Positions 29,625 through 39,362 of a stretch of DNA of 64,000 bases are shown in pieces. Source of the DNA: Lutibacter sp. (GTDB lineage: Bacteria; Bacteroidota; Bacteroidia; Flavobacteriales; Flavobacteriaceae). The DNA is taken from NCBI RefSeq assembly GCF_030692605.1, contig NZ_JAUYUD010000085.1, positions 62,001 to 126,000 of the forward strand, given 5' to 3'. Positions within the stretch are counted from its first letter, which is position 1; each line of letters starts with the position of its first letter. The notes under the pieces were generated by a model. That model did no database searches. It saw only the letters and a program-made list of their open reading frames with translations, and had not been told where the DNA came from. The translations under genes were made by a program, and so were the position numbers.

Positions 29625-30245
29625 ATGGAAATTGTTATAGCCAATACAACGCATTTAAAATATGCAGAAATCATATGCGAAACTATTAAGGAGTCCGCAA
29701 AAGTTAGAGGAACCGGAATTGCAGAAAGAACTCCCGAATATATTTCAAAAAAAATTACCTATGGAGATGCTATTATAGCCGTTCAAAGCAATGAATTTGC
29801 TGGTTTTTGCTATATTGAAATTTGGGATAATAAAGAATTTGTGGTCAATTCGGGTTTAATTGTACATCCAAATTTTAGAAATCAAGGACTTGCCAGAAAA
29901 ATTAAAGAAAAGATTTTAGAACACTCTAAAAATAAATATCCAGAAGCTAAAATATTTGGTATTACAACAGGACTTGCGGTTATGAAAATTAATTACGAAT
30001 TAGGATACCAACCAGTAACTTTTTCAGAATTAACATCCGATGAAGCCTTTTGGAATGGTTGCAAAACTTGTAAAAATTATGATGTATTAATTAGAACCGA
30101 TAAAAAAATGTGTTTATGTACAGGAATGTTGTACGATCCTAAACACGAGAAAAATATAAAACAACACGGCTATAATTTAAAAGTATTAAGCAGATTAAAA
30201 AAAATAAAACAATCATTATTTCTGAAAAAAAATAATAATGAGTAA
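29625..30245 (+). CDS. GNAT family N-acyltransferase, candidate N-acyl(acetyl/succinyl)glutamate synthase
   Basis: GLIVHPNFRNQGLARKIKEK acyl-CoA-binding motif; first gene of the arginine operon; C-terminal CxxC...CxC cluster. Confidence 0.8.
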   Translation: MEIVIANTTHLKYAEIICETIKESAKVRGTGIAERTPEYISKKITYGDAIIAVQSNEFAGFCYIEIWDNKEFVVNSGLIVHPNFRNQGLARKIKEKILEHSKNKYPEAKIFGITTGLAVMKINYELGYQPVTFSELTSDEAFWNGCKTCKNYDVLIRTDKKMCLCTGMLYDPKHEKNIKQHGYNLKVLSRLKKIKQSLFLKKNNNE

Positions 30246-30323
30246 AAAGTAAAGAGGATAGTATGAGGTTATGGTTGCTTTAAATTTTTTAATACCAGAT
30301 TTCAAACACTTTATACCAAATTC

Positions 30324-31538
30324 TTGACACTAAATACAAAATATAACAAAATGGAAAAAGTAGTATTAGCATATAGCGGAGGTTTAGATACTTCCTACTG
30401 CGTAAAATATTTAATAAATGAGTTAAATTTAGAAGTACATAGTGTACTTGTAAATACAGGAGGTTTTTCAACTAGCGAATTGGAAGTTGTTGAGAAAAAG
30501 GCTTATGAAATGGGAGTTACTTCTCATACAAATAAAAATATATTAGAAGAATATTATAACAAGGCTATAAAGTATATGGTTTTTGGTAATGTGCTTAAGA
30601 ACAATACATACCCACTTTCAGTAAGTGCTGAACGAGTTTTTCAGGCGATAGAAGTGGTGAAATACGCAAAACAAATCGGTGCAAAACACATCGCTCACGG
30701 AAGTACAGGCGCTGGAAATGATCAGGTACGTTTTGATATGATTTTTCAAACGCTGGCTCCAGGTATTAATATTATAACACCAATTAGAGACTTAAAATTA
30801 TCTAGACAAGAAGAGATTGCTTATTTAAAAGAAAATGGCGTAGATTATTCTTGGGATAAAGCAAAATATTCTATTAATAAAGGAATCTGGGGAACAAGTG
30901 TTGGAGGTGTAGAAACGTTAACATCACATCAATCATTGCCTGAAGAAGCATACCCAAGTCAGTTAGAAAAAATAGAGCCTTCTAATGTGAGACTTCATTT
31001 TAAAAATGGAGAATTTATTGGTTTTAATAATGAATTTGATTCACCAGTAAATAATATTCTAAAGTTAGAAGCTATAGCTTCAAAATATGCTATTGGAAGA
31101 GATATTCACGTGGGAGATACAATTGTAGGGATTAAAGGAAGAGTCGGTTTTGAAGCAGCAGCAGCAGTTGTTACCATAAAAGCACATCATTTATTAGAAA
31201 AACATGTATTGTCTAAATGGCAACAAAACTTAAAAGATCAATTAGGTAATTGGTATGGAATGTTATTGCACGATGGTCAATATTTTGAACCAGTAATGAG
31301 AAATATCGAATCATTTTTACAAGATTCTCAAAAAACAGTTACTGGTGAAGTATTTGTAACTTTAAAACCATATCATTTTAGTTTAAATGGAATTGAATCT
31401 GAGCACGATTTAATGAAATCTAAATTTGGTGAATACGGAGAAACTAATAAAGCATGGACAGCAGATGATGCGAAAGGTTTTATTAAAATTTTAGGAACTC
31501 CAAATAAAATTTATCACAGTGTAAATTCAGAATTATGA
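30324..31538 (+). CDS. argG: Argininosuccinate synthase
   Basis: VLAYSGGLDTSYCVKYL and GSTGAGNDQVRFD motifs. The supplied ATG (30324) may be upstream of the true start at 30351 (MEKVVLAYSGG). Confidence 0.93.
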   Translation: MTLNTKYNKMEKVVLAYSGGLDTSYCVKYLINELNLEVHSVLVNTGGFSTSELEVVEKKAYEMGVTSHTNKNILEEYYNKAIKYMVFGNVLKNNTYPLSVSAERVFQAIEVVKYAKQIGAKHIAHGSTGAGNDQVRFDMIFQTLAPGINIITPIRDLKLSRQEEIAYLKENGVDYSWDKAKYSINKGIWGTSVGGVETLTSHQSLPEEAYPSQLEKIEPSNVRLHFKNGEFIGFNNEFDSPVNNILKLEAIASKYAIGRDIHVGDTIVGIKGRVGFEAAAAVVTIKAHHLLEKHVLSKWQQNLKDQLGNWYGMLLHDGQYFEPVMRNIESFLQDSQKTVTGEVFVTLKPYHFSLNGIESEHDLMKSKFGEYGETNKAWTADDAKGFIKILGTPNKIYHSVNSEL

Positions 31539-32512
31539 TAAAAGTTGGAATAGTTGGTGGTGCAGGTTATACGGCAGGCGAGTTAATTAGATTGGTAATG
31601 AACCACTCGAAAGTTGAATTAGATTTTGTGTACAGCACTTCAAATGCAGGAAATTATATTTATGAAGTGCATCAAGATTTATTGGGTTTGCTTGACTTAA
31701 AATTTACAGAAACCATAAATTCAAATGTAGATGTACTTTTTTTATGTTTAGGGCATGGAAATTCTAAAAAGTTTTTAGAACAAAACCAGTTTTCGAATAC
31801 TACTAAAATTATTGATTTAAGTAACGATTTCCGGTTAGAAAAAGATGCTGTTTTTGAAGGAAAAGAGTTTATATATGGATTGCCTGAACTTCAAAAAAAT
31901 AAGATTGAAAAAGCTAATTACATTGCAAATCCAGGATGTTTTGCAACAGCAATTCAGTTGGCTTTATTGCCATTGGTTCAACATAATTTGATAAAAAGTT
32001 CGGTGCATATTAATGCCACAACAGGTTCAACGGGTGCAGGAGTTTCTCCAAGTGAAACCACTCATTTTAGTTGGAGAGATAATAATTTTTCAATTTATAA
32101 AGCATTTACGCATCAACATTTAGGAGAAATAAATGAAAGTTTAGCATCGCTTCAAATGGGATTTTCTGAGAAATTATTTTTTATACCAAATAGAGGAAAT
32201 TTTAGCAGAGGAATTTTTGCTTCCATTTATTTAGAATTCGATAAAAGTATTGAAGTTGCTTTTGAATTGTTTGAAGATTTTTATAAAGATGCGTCATTTA
32301 CTCATATTTCAAAAATTCCGGTGCATTTAAAGCAAGTTGTAAATACCAACAATTGTTTTATTCATTTGGAAAAAAACAACAATACATTATTAATTACTTC
32401 AGTATTAGATAATTTATTGAAAGGGGCATCTGGACAAGCAATTCAAAATATGAATTTGATGTTTGGATTTAATGAAACAGAAGGATTGCAATTAAAAGCA
32501 AGTTCATTTTAA
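31535..32512 (+). CDS. argC: N-acetyl-gamma-glutamyl-phosphate reductase
   Basis: GGAGYTAGELIRL, ANPGCFATAIQLALLPL and TGSTGAG motifs. Confidence 0.95.
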   Translation: MIKVGIVGGAGYTAGELIRLVMNHSKVELDFVYSTSNAGNYIYEVHQDLLGLLDLKFTETINSNVDVLFLCLGHGNSKKFLEQNQFSNTTKIIDLSNDFRLEKDAVFEGKEFIYGLPELQKNKIEKANYIANPGCFATAIQLALLPLVQHNLIKSSVHINATTGSTGAGVSPSETTHFSWRDNNFSIYKAFTHQHLGEINESLASLQMGFSEKLFFIPNRGNFSRGIFASIYLEFDKSIEVAFELFEDFYKDASFTHISKIPVHLKQVVNTNNCFIHLEKNNNTLLITSVLDNLLKGASGQAIQNMNLMFGFNETEGLQLKASSF

Positions 32513-32525
32513 AAAACAAACACAA

Positions 32526-33317
32526 ATGAAAATAGCCATTATAGGTACAGGAAATTTAGGATTATCAATCGCCAATGGAATATTGAATAGCGATTTAAAT
32601 ATAACTTCATTATATGTTACAAAACGAAATATTGCTGAATTAAATAGCTTGAATTCAAGCGAAAAGATTAAAATAACAACCAATAATATTGAAGCAGTTC
32701 AACATTCAGAAATAATTATTTTAGCAGTACAACCGAAACAACTATCGTTGGTATTAAATGAAATAAAAGGGTATTTAAAGAGCAATAAACACGTTTTAAT
32801 TTCTACAGTAACTGGAAGAAAAATTGAAGAAATGGAACAACTAATTGGAGCTAATATACCAATTATAAGAAGTATGCCAAATACGGCTATTTCCGTTTCA
32901 CAATCTATGACTTGTTTGTGTGCAAATAAAGAAGGAGAATCAAAGTTAGAAATTGCAAAAAATATTTTTAATGCAGTTGGTACAACATTGGTAATTGAAG
33001 AGAAATTAATGCAAGCAGCAACAGTAATTTGTGCAAGTGGAATTGCTTTTTGGATGCGTTTGATAAGAGCAACTACACAAGGCGCTATTCAATTAGGATT
33101 CGATGCAAAAGAAGCTCAAAATTTAGCAATGCAAACGTGTTTAGGAGCGGCCAGTTTATTAAAAGAATCGGGCAACCATCCAGAACAAGAAATTGATAAA
33201 GTAACTACGCCAAGTGGCTGTACCATCGAAGGTTTAAATGAAATGGAACATCAAGGTTTAAGTTCGTCGTTAATTAAAGGTTTGGTAACTTCATATGAAA
33301 AAATTAATCAGATTTAA
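32526..33317 (+). CDS. proC: Pyrroline-5-carboxylate reductase
   Basis: IGTGNLGLSIANG, IIRSMPNTA and VTTPSGCTIEGL motifs. Confidence 0.93.
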   Translation: MKIAIIGTGNLGLSIANGILNSDLNITSLYVTKRNIAELNSLNSSEKIKITTNNIEAVQHSEIIILAVQPKQLSLVLNEIKGYLKSNKHVLISTVTGRKIEEMEQLIGANIPIIRSMPNTAISVSQSMTCLCANKEGESKLEIAKNIFNAVGTTLVIEEKLMQAATVICASGIAFWMRLIRATTQGAIQLGFDAKEAQNLAMQTCLGAASLLKESGNHPEQEIDKVTTPSGCTIEGLNEMEHQGLSSSLIKGLVTSYEKINQI

Positions 33318-33328
33318 TACTTTTAAAA

Positions 33329-34456
33329 ATGAAATTATTTGATGTATATCCACTATATAATGTTACACCTGTTAAAGCAGAGGGTGTTTATGTTTGGGAT
33401 GATAAAGGAACAAAATATTTAGACTTATATGGAGGTCATGGTGTTATTTCCATTGGACATTCACACCCTAAATATGTGGATTCTTTAACAAATCAATTAA
33501 AAGAAATTGGATTTTATTCCAATTCAATTCAAAATCCGTTACAAGTTGAATTAGCTCAAAAATTAGGAAAGCTTTCAGACTGTGAAAATTTCAATTTATT
33601 TCTTTGTAATTCTGGTGCAGAATCGAATGAAAATGCGTTAAAATTAGCTTCGTTTGTAACTGGAAAAAGTAGAATCGTTTCTTTTACAAATTCGTTTCAC
33701 GGAAGAACTTCAGCTGCTGTTGCTGTTACCGATAATATGAATATAAATGCACCAATAAATTTGCAGCAAAAAGTAACCTTTTTACCATTGAATGAGATTG
33801 ATTTAGTGTATCACGAAATTGGAAAAAAAGATGTTGCAGCAGTTATTATTGAAGGAATTCAGGGTGTTGGAGGCTTAGATGAAGGAACATCAGAATTTTT
33901 TAAAGAGGTTCAATCAGTTTGTAATAAAAATGGAGTGTTGTTAATTTTGGACGAAATCCAGTCTGGTTATGGCAGAAGCGGACAATTTTTTGCATTTCAA
34001 CAACACAACATTCAGCCAGATATTATTACAACAGCAAAAGGAATGGCAAACGGATTTCCAATTGGAGGTGTGTTGATTTCAAATAAATATGAAGCAAAAT
34101 ATGGAATGTTGGGAACAACTTTTGGTGGAAATCATTTGGCTTGTGCTGCTGCAATTTCAGTATTAGATAGTATTGAACAAGAGAAATTAATTGCCAATGT
34201 AAATGAAGTTTATCACTATTTTTTAGAAGAAATAAAATCGGTTTCAAAGGTTAAAAAGGTAAAAGGAAGAGGTTTAATGTTGGGTTTAGAATTTGATTTT
34301 GAAGTTGGAGAATTAAGAAAGAAATTGATTTTTGACAAAAATATTTTCACAGGCGGGTCTAACAATAAATACTTGTTGAGAATTTTACCGCCATTAACTA
34401 TAAAAAAAGAACAAATAGCTTTTTTTATAAATGCATTGAAAGAATTATTAGCATAA
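33329..34456 (+). CDS. argD: Acetylornithine/succinylornithine-type aminotransferase
   Basis: LFLCNSGAESNENALKLA, LLILDEIQSGYGRSG and TTAKGMANGFPIG motifs. Confidence 0.92.
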   Translation: MKLFDVYPLYNVTPVKAEGVYVWDDKGTKYLDLYGGHGVISIGHSHPKYVDSLTNQLKEIGFYSNSIQNPLQVELAQKLGKLSDCENFNLFLCNSGAESNENALKLASFVTGKSRIVSFTNSFHGRTSAAVAVTDNMNINAPINLQQKVTFLPLNEIDLVYHEIGKKDVAAVIIEGIQGVGGLDEGTSEFFKEVQSVCNKNGVLLILDEIQSGYGRSGQFFAFQQHNIQPDIITTAKGMANGFPIGGVLISNKYEAKYGMLGTTFGGNHLACAAAISVLDSIEQEKLIANVNEVYHYFLEEIKSVSKVKKVKGRGLMLGLEFDFEVGELRKKLIFDKNIFTGGSNNKYLLRILPPLTIKKEQIAFFINALKELLA

Positions 34457-35652
34457 TGAATAAGGCATTAACCATACAACAACGAAACGATGTTTTACTT
34501 TCAATGGCAAACATAATTGCTGCTGAAAAAGTAGAAATATTGAATGCAAACAAATTGGATGTAAACAATTACAATGGTGAAGATTTAGCCATGTATGACC
34601 GCTTAAAAGTAGATGAAGAAAAAATTAGTGGAATGATTTTGTCATTGCAACAATTAATTGCTGATATTGATCCTGTAGGAAAAGAATTATATCATTTCAC
34701 ACATGAAAACGGATTAAAAATCACGAATAAATCAGCATCGTTTGGTACTGTTTTAATCATTTATGAATCAAGACCCGATGTTACTGTTGAAGCTGCCGGA
34801 ATTGCATTTAAATCTGGAAATAAAATTTTATTAAAAGGTGGTAAAGAATCGATAAATTCAAACTTAAAAATTGTGAATTTATGGCACAAAGCATTAACAG
34901 AAAATGATATTTCAACAAATTGGGTGGAATATTTAAATTATAATAGAAATAAAACTCAAGCGTTTTTAGAAAATCCTACGCAAAAAGTAGATTTAATTGT
35001 ACCACGTGGTGGTGAAAAATTAATTGCTTTTGTAAAACAACATGCAACTTGCCCAGTAATTGTAAGTGGACGTGGGAATAATTTTATTTATGTAGATAAT
35101 GAAGCTGATTTAGATATTGCTTTAAAAGTAATTATCAACGGAAAAACCACAAAAATATCAGCTTGTAATGCAGTTGATAAGGTGCTTATAAATTGTAATT
35201 TACCAACTTTAGAATTATTTGTTAAAAGATTGATATATAAATTATTAGCATCGAATATTGAAATTTTAGTTGATGAGAATTTATCAGTTTATGAAAATGT
35301 TTCAGCCTATGAAAATGAGGATATTTGGTATGAAGAATTCCTAGATTATAAAATTGTAATTGGAAGTGTAAATTCTTCGGAAGAAGCTATTGCTAAAATT
35401 AATAAATATGGAGGCGGACATTCAGCAGTAATTATTTCAAAAAATGATAAAACTGCAACTGCTTTTATGGAATCGGTTGATTCAGCTGCGGTATATCAAA
35501 ATGCTTCAACTCGTTTTACTGATGGAGGACAGTTTGGATTGGGAGGAGAATTGGCAATCAGTACAGATAAATTACATCATAGAGGTCCAATGGGATTACA
35601 ACATTTAGTAACAAACAAGTGGTATATATATGGGAATGGGCAAATTAGATAA
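34456..35652 (+). CDS. proA: Glutamate-5-semialdehyde dehydrogenase
   Basis: YESRPDVTVEAAGIAFKSGNKILLKGGKE and NASTRFTDGGQFGLGGELAIST motifs. Confidence 0.94.
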   Translation: MNKALTIQQRNDVLLSMANIIAAEKVEILNANKLDVNNYNGEDLAMYDRLKVDEEKISGMILSLQQLIADIDPVGKELYHFTHENGLKITNKSASFGTVLIIYESRPDVTVEAAGIAFKSGNKILLKGGKESINSNLKIVNLWHKALTENDISTNWVEYLNYNRNKTQAFLENPTQKVDLIVPRGGEKLIAFVKQHATCPVIVSGRGNNFIYVDNEADLDIALKVIINGKTTKISACNAVDKVLINCNLPTLELFVKRLIYKLLASNIEILVDENLSVYENVSAYENEDIWYEEFLDYKIVIGSVNSSEEAIAKINKYGGGHSAVIISKNDKTATAFMESVDSAAVYQNASTRFTDGGQFGLGGELAISTDKLHHRGPMGLQHLVTNKWYIYGNGQIR

Positions 35653-36412
35653 AAAAAGAATATTACTTAAAATTGGTACAAATGTGCTCACTAAAGGAAC
35701 GAACAATATTTCTAGAGGCAAAATTGAAGATATAGCGCAACAAATTGCCTTTTTGAAAGATGATTATGAATTTGTAATTGTAAGTTCTGGAGCTATTGCA
35801 GCAGCCAAACAATTTGTAAATTTAGAAACTAATGGAAAAGAAATTAACGTTAAACAGGCATTAGCATCTATTGGTCAACCACATTTAATGCGAATTTTTC
35901 AGGAAAATTTCAGAGAATTGGGATTGCTAACATCACAATGTTTATTATCGTATTCAGATTTTGAAAGAGAACAATCGAAAATAAACATTGTAAACACCAT
36001 TAATGTGTTGGTTGAAAATAACTATATTCCAATTATAAATGAGAATGACACAGTGGCAACAGATGAAATAAAATTTGGTGATAATGATAAATTATCTGCG
36101 TTAACTGCAGCATTGTTAAATGTTGATTTGTTAATAATTGCAACAAATACAGATGGCATTTACACCAAAGAATCTATAGATGCAAATAGTGTAAAAACAA
36201 TTAAAGAAACTTCAAATGTTCTACTATTGCGTGAGCAAATAAAAAACTCAGTTTCTATACATGGAACTGGAGGAATGACTACTAAAATTGAAGCAGCTGA
36301 AATAGCTCAAAAAGCGAATATTGAAACATGGATTGTTAATGGTTTAATTGATAATTTTATGATCAATGCGATGAATAATAAAACAGAATTTACAAAAATA
36401 ACAATACAATAA
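35630..36412 (+). CDS. proB: Glutamate 5-kinase
   Basis: KIGTNVLTKG, SSGAIAAAK, NENDTVATDEIKFGDNDKLSA motifs; overlaps the proA 3' end. Confidence 0.94.
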   Translation: MGMGKLDKKRILLKIGTNVLTKGTNNISRGKIEDIAQQIAFLKDDYEFVIVSSGAIAAAKQFVNLETNGKEINVKQALASIGQPHLMRIFQENFRELGLLTSQCLLSYSDFEREQSKINIVNTINVLVENNYIPIINENDTVATDEIKFGDNDKLSALTAALLNVDLLIIATNTDGIYTKESIDANSVKTIKETSNVLLLREQIKNSVSIHGTGGMTTKIEAAEIAQKANIETWIVNGLIDNFMINAMNNKTEFTKITIQ

Positions 36413-36413
36413 A

Positions 36414-37361
36414 ATGCAACATTACACAAGCTTGAATGATCTTGATAGTTTGCTAATAACAGTGCAAGAAGCTATTGAGTTAAAGAAAAACCAATTACAG
36501 TTTAAAACTCTTGGAGAAGGTAAAACTATTTGTTTATTGTTTTTTAACAATAGTTTAAGAACACGTTTAAGTACCCAAAAAGCAGCTCAAAATTTAGGAA
36601 TGAATACTATTGTAATGAATTTCGGCAGCGAAGGTTGGGAATTGGAATTTGAAGATGGAGTTGTAATGAATCAAAATAAATCTGAACATGTAAAAGAAGC
36701 CGCTAAAGTAATTGCGCAATATTGTGATATTGTGGCTATTAGAGCTTTTGCATCGTTAACGGATAAAGAAAAAGATAAGGATGAAATGGTTATCAATAGT
36801 TTTAAAAAATATGCAGGAATACCTGTTGTAAATATGGAAAGTGCTACGGGTCATCCATTACAGGCGTTGGCCGATGCAATTACTATTGAAGAATTTAAAA
36901 CAGTTAAAAAACCAAAAGTGGTATTGTCTTGGGCACCGCATCCAAAAGCCTTGCCACATGCGGTTGCAAATTCTTTTGTGGAAATGATGCTGTTACAAGA
37001 TATGGATTTTGTGATTACACATCCAAAAGGTTATGAGTTAAATCCTGAAATAACTAAAAATTCAACAATAGAATACAATCAGGAAAAGGCCTTTGAAAAT
37101 GCAGATTTTGTGTATGTTAAAAACTGGAGTTCGTTTAATGATTATGGTAAAGTTGTAAATACAGATGTAAATTGGATGATCACTACCGATAAAATGAAAA
37201 TAACAAACAATGCTAAATTTATGCATTGTTTACCAGTTAGAAGAAACGTAATTGTGGCTGATGAGGTGTTGGATTCAGAAAATTCAATTGTAATTCAACA
37301 AGCAAATAATAGAACTTATTCAGCACAAATTGTCTTGAAAAAAATATTGGAAAACCTATAG
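36414..37361 (+). CDS. argF': N-acyl(acetyl/succinyl)ornithine carbamoyltransferase
   Basis: NNSLRTRLSTQKAAQNLGMN, WAPHPKALPHAVANSF and FMHCLPVRRNVIV; resembles the Bacteroides SOTCase architecture. Confidence 0.92.
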   Translation: MQHYTSLNDLDSLLITVQEAIELKKNQLQFKTLGEGKTICLLFFNNSLRTRLSTQKAAQNLGMNTIVMNFGSEGWELEFEDGVVMNQNKSEHVKEAAKVIAQYCDIVAIRAFASLTDKEKDKDEMVINSFKKYAGIPVVNMESATGHPLQALADAITIEEFKTVKKPKVVLSWAPHPKALPHAVANSFVEMMLLQDMDFVITHPKGYELNPEITKNSTIEYNQEKAFENADFVYVKNWSSFNDYGKVVNTDVNWMITTDKMKITNNAKFMHCLPVRRNVIVADEVLDSENSIVIQQANNRTYSAQIVLKKILENL

Positions 37362-37372
37362 TATTTAATGAT

Positions 37373-37395
37373 GTCACACTGAGCCTGTCGAAGTG
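37373..37395. repeat. Dispersed Bacteroidota-type intergenic repeat
   Basis: gtcacactgagcctgtcgaagtg between argF' and argB; imperfect inverted structure cacactg/cgaagtg. Confidence 0.5.
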
Positions 37396-37430
37396 TTTTC
37401 ACAAATAGTAAAAGGAAGAAAGTAAAAAAA

Positions 37431-38216
37431 ATGAAAAACAAAACATTACAAATCATTAAAATTGGAGGTAATATCATCAACGATGATAACGCGCTGACTT
37501 CCTTTTTAAAAGATTTTGCATTATTAGAAGGGCCAAAAATACTAGTTCATGGTGGTGGGAAAAAAGCGACTGAAGTTTCCGAGGCAATGGGGTTAGAACC
37601 CAAAATGATAGACGGTAGAAGGGTAACAGATGAAGTTAATTTAGAAGTTGTAACCATGGTATATGCAGGTTTATTAAATAAAAAAATTACGGCGCTTTTG
37701 CAACAATATAATTGCAATGCAATTGGATTATCTGGGGCTGACGCTAATTGTATTGTAGCTCATAAACGCATAGTAGAAGATGTTGATTTTGGTTTTGCAG
37801 GTGATGTTGATACTGTAAATTCAGAATTTGTTAATGTGTTAGTGCAAAATAAAATAACTCCAGTTTTTTGTGCAATTACCCATGATAAAAAAGGACAATT
37901 ATTAAATACAAATGCTGATACAATTGCTTCTGAAGTTTCAATTGCGATGAGTGAACTATACAATACAGAATTAAATTATGTGTTCGAATTTAAAGGAGTA
38001 TTGTTAGCAATTGAGGACAAAAATTCTGTAATAACTGAAATTAATTTGGCTAAATATGAACAATTAATAGAGCAGGGTATTATCTCCGAAGGAATGATTC
38101 CTAAACTTCATAATTGTTTTATCGCGTTAAAAAAAGGAGTTCAAAAAGTGAAAATTGGTGATGCTTCATTAATTAAAAAAACTAATAATTTATATACAAC
38201 ATTAAGTTTAAAATAA
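37431..38216 (+). CDS. argB: Acetylglutamate kinase
   Basis: KIGGNIINDD, VHGGGKKATE, GRRVTDEVNLEVV motifs. Confidence 0.95.
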   Translation: MKNKTLQIIKIGGNIINDDNALTSFLKDFALLEGPKILVHGGGKKATEVSEAMGLEPKMIDGRRVTDEVNLEVVTMVYAGLLNKKITALLQQYNCNAIGLSGADANCIVAHKRIVEDVDFGFAGDVDTVNSEFVNVLVQNKITPVFCAITHDKKGQLLNTNADTIASEVSIAMSELYNTELNYVFEFKGVLLAIEDKNSVITEINLAKYEQLIEQGIISEGMIPKLHNCFIALKKGVQKVKIGDASLIKKTNNLYTTLSLK

Positions 38217-39274
38217 TGACAAATCAATTAACCAAAGAAGCTATTGAATTGCTTAAAAATTTAATTTCAAAGCAATCATTTTCAGGTGAAGAAAATGAAA
38301 CTGCGATGTTAATAATGCAGTGGTTTTCTAGTCACGAAATAAAATTTGAAAGTGATAAGCATAATGTTTGGGCAAAAAACAAACATTTTGATGCTTCCAA
38401 AAAAACAATACTATTAAACTCACATCATGATACGGTAAAACCAAATAAAAACTATACAAAAAACCCGTTTAACCCTGAAGTTAGTGATGGAAAATTATAC
38501 GGTTTAGGCAGTAATGATGCTGGAGGTTGTTTGGTTTCATTGTTAGCAACATTTACTTATTTTTATGATAGAAGTGGTTTAAAATATAATTTTGTTATAG
38601 TAGCTTCTGCAGAAGAGGAAAGTTCTGGTCAAAACGGATTAAATAGTATGTTAGACATTATTCCACCAATAGATTTTGCTATTATTGGTGAGCCAACACT
38701 AATGCAATTAGCCATCGCGGAAAAAGGGTTGTTGGTGTTAGATTGTGAAGCAAAAGGAACTTCGTGTCATGCAGCACACGGAATGGGCGATAATTCTATC
38801 TATAATGCCATTGAGGATATTAATTGGTTTCAAACATACGAATTTCCAAAACATTCTGAAACCTTAGGGAAAGTTAAAATGACGGTTACTCAAATTGAAG
38901 CAGGGAACCAACATAATGTAATACCTGCAAGTTGTAAATATGTTGTGGATGTTAGAGTAACAAATGCATATAACAATGAGGAGGTTTTGGAAATTATACA
39001 ATCAAATGTAAAATCGGAAGTAGTAGCAAGGTCACTTCGATTAAATTCTTCATCCATACCAAAAAATCATCCAATTGTACAAGCGGGTATTAAATTAGGA
39101 AGAGAAACATATGGTTCGCCAACACTTTCTGACCAATCGGTTTTAAGTTGTCCTTCTTTAAAATTAGGGCCTGGACAAAGTTTACGTTCGCATACTGCTG
39201 ATGAATTTATTTACATTAAAGAAATTGAAGAAGGAGTAGATTTGTATATTAAAATATTAAATGAAATAGTGTAA
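38216..39274 (+). CDS. argE: M20 family deacylase (N-acyl-ornithine deacylase)
   Basis: LNSHHDTVKPN, GLGSNDAGGCLVSLL and SAEEESSGQNG metallopeptidase motifs. Confidence 0.92.
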   Translation: MTNQLTKEAIELLKNLISKQSFSGEENETAMLIMQWFSSHEIKFESDKHNVWAKNKHFDASKKTILLNSHHDTVKPNKNYTKNPFNPEVSDGKLYGLGSNDAGGCLVSLLATFTYFYDRSGLKYNFVIVASAEEESSGQNGLNSMLDIIPPIDFAIIGEPTLMQLAIAEKGLLVLDCEAKGTSCHAAHGMGDNSIYNAIEDINWFQTYEFPKHSETLGKVKMTVTQIEAGNQHNVIPASCKYVVDVRVTNAYNNEEVLEIIQSNVKSEVVARSLRLNSSSIPKNHPIVQAGIKLGRETYGSPTLSDQSVLSCPSLKLGPGQSLRSHTADEFIYIKEIEEGVDLYIKILNEIV

Positions 39275-39281
39275 AATTAAT

Positions 39282-39348
39282 GTCATATTGAGTGTAGTCG
39301 AAATATCTCATAGTTAATATTGAGATTCTTCATTTCATTCAGAATGAC
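39282..39348. repeat. Palindromic intergenic repeat (REP/MITE-like)
   Basis: gtcatattgagtgtagtcgaaatatctc...gagattcttcatttcattcagaatgac; imperfect inverted repeat with termini GTCAT/ATGAC. Confidence 0.75.
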
Positions 39349-39362
39349 AAAAAACAATAATT

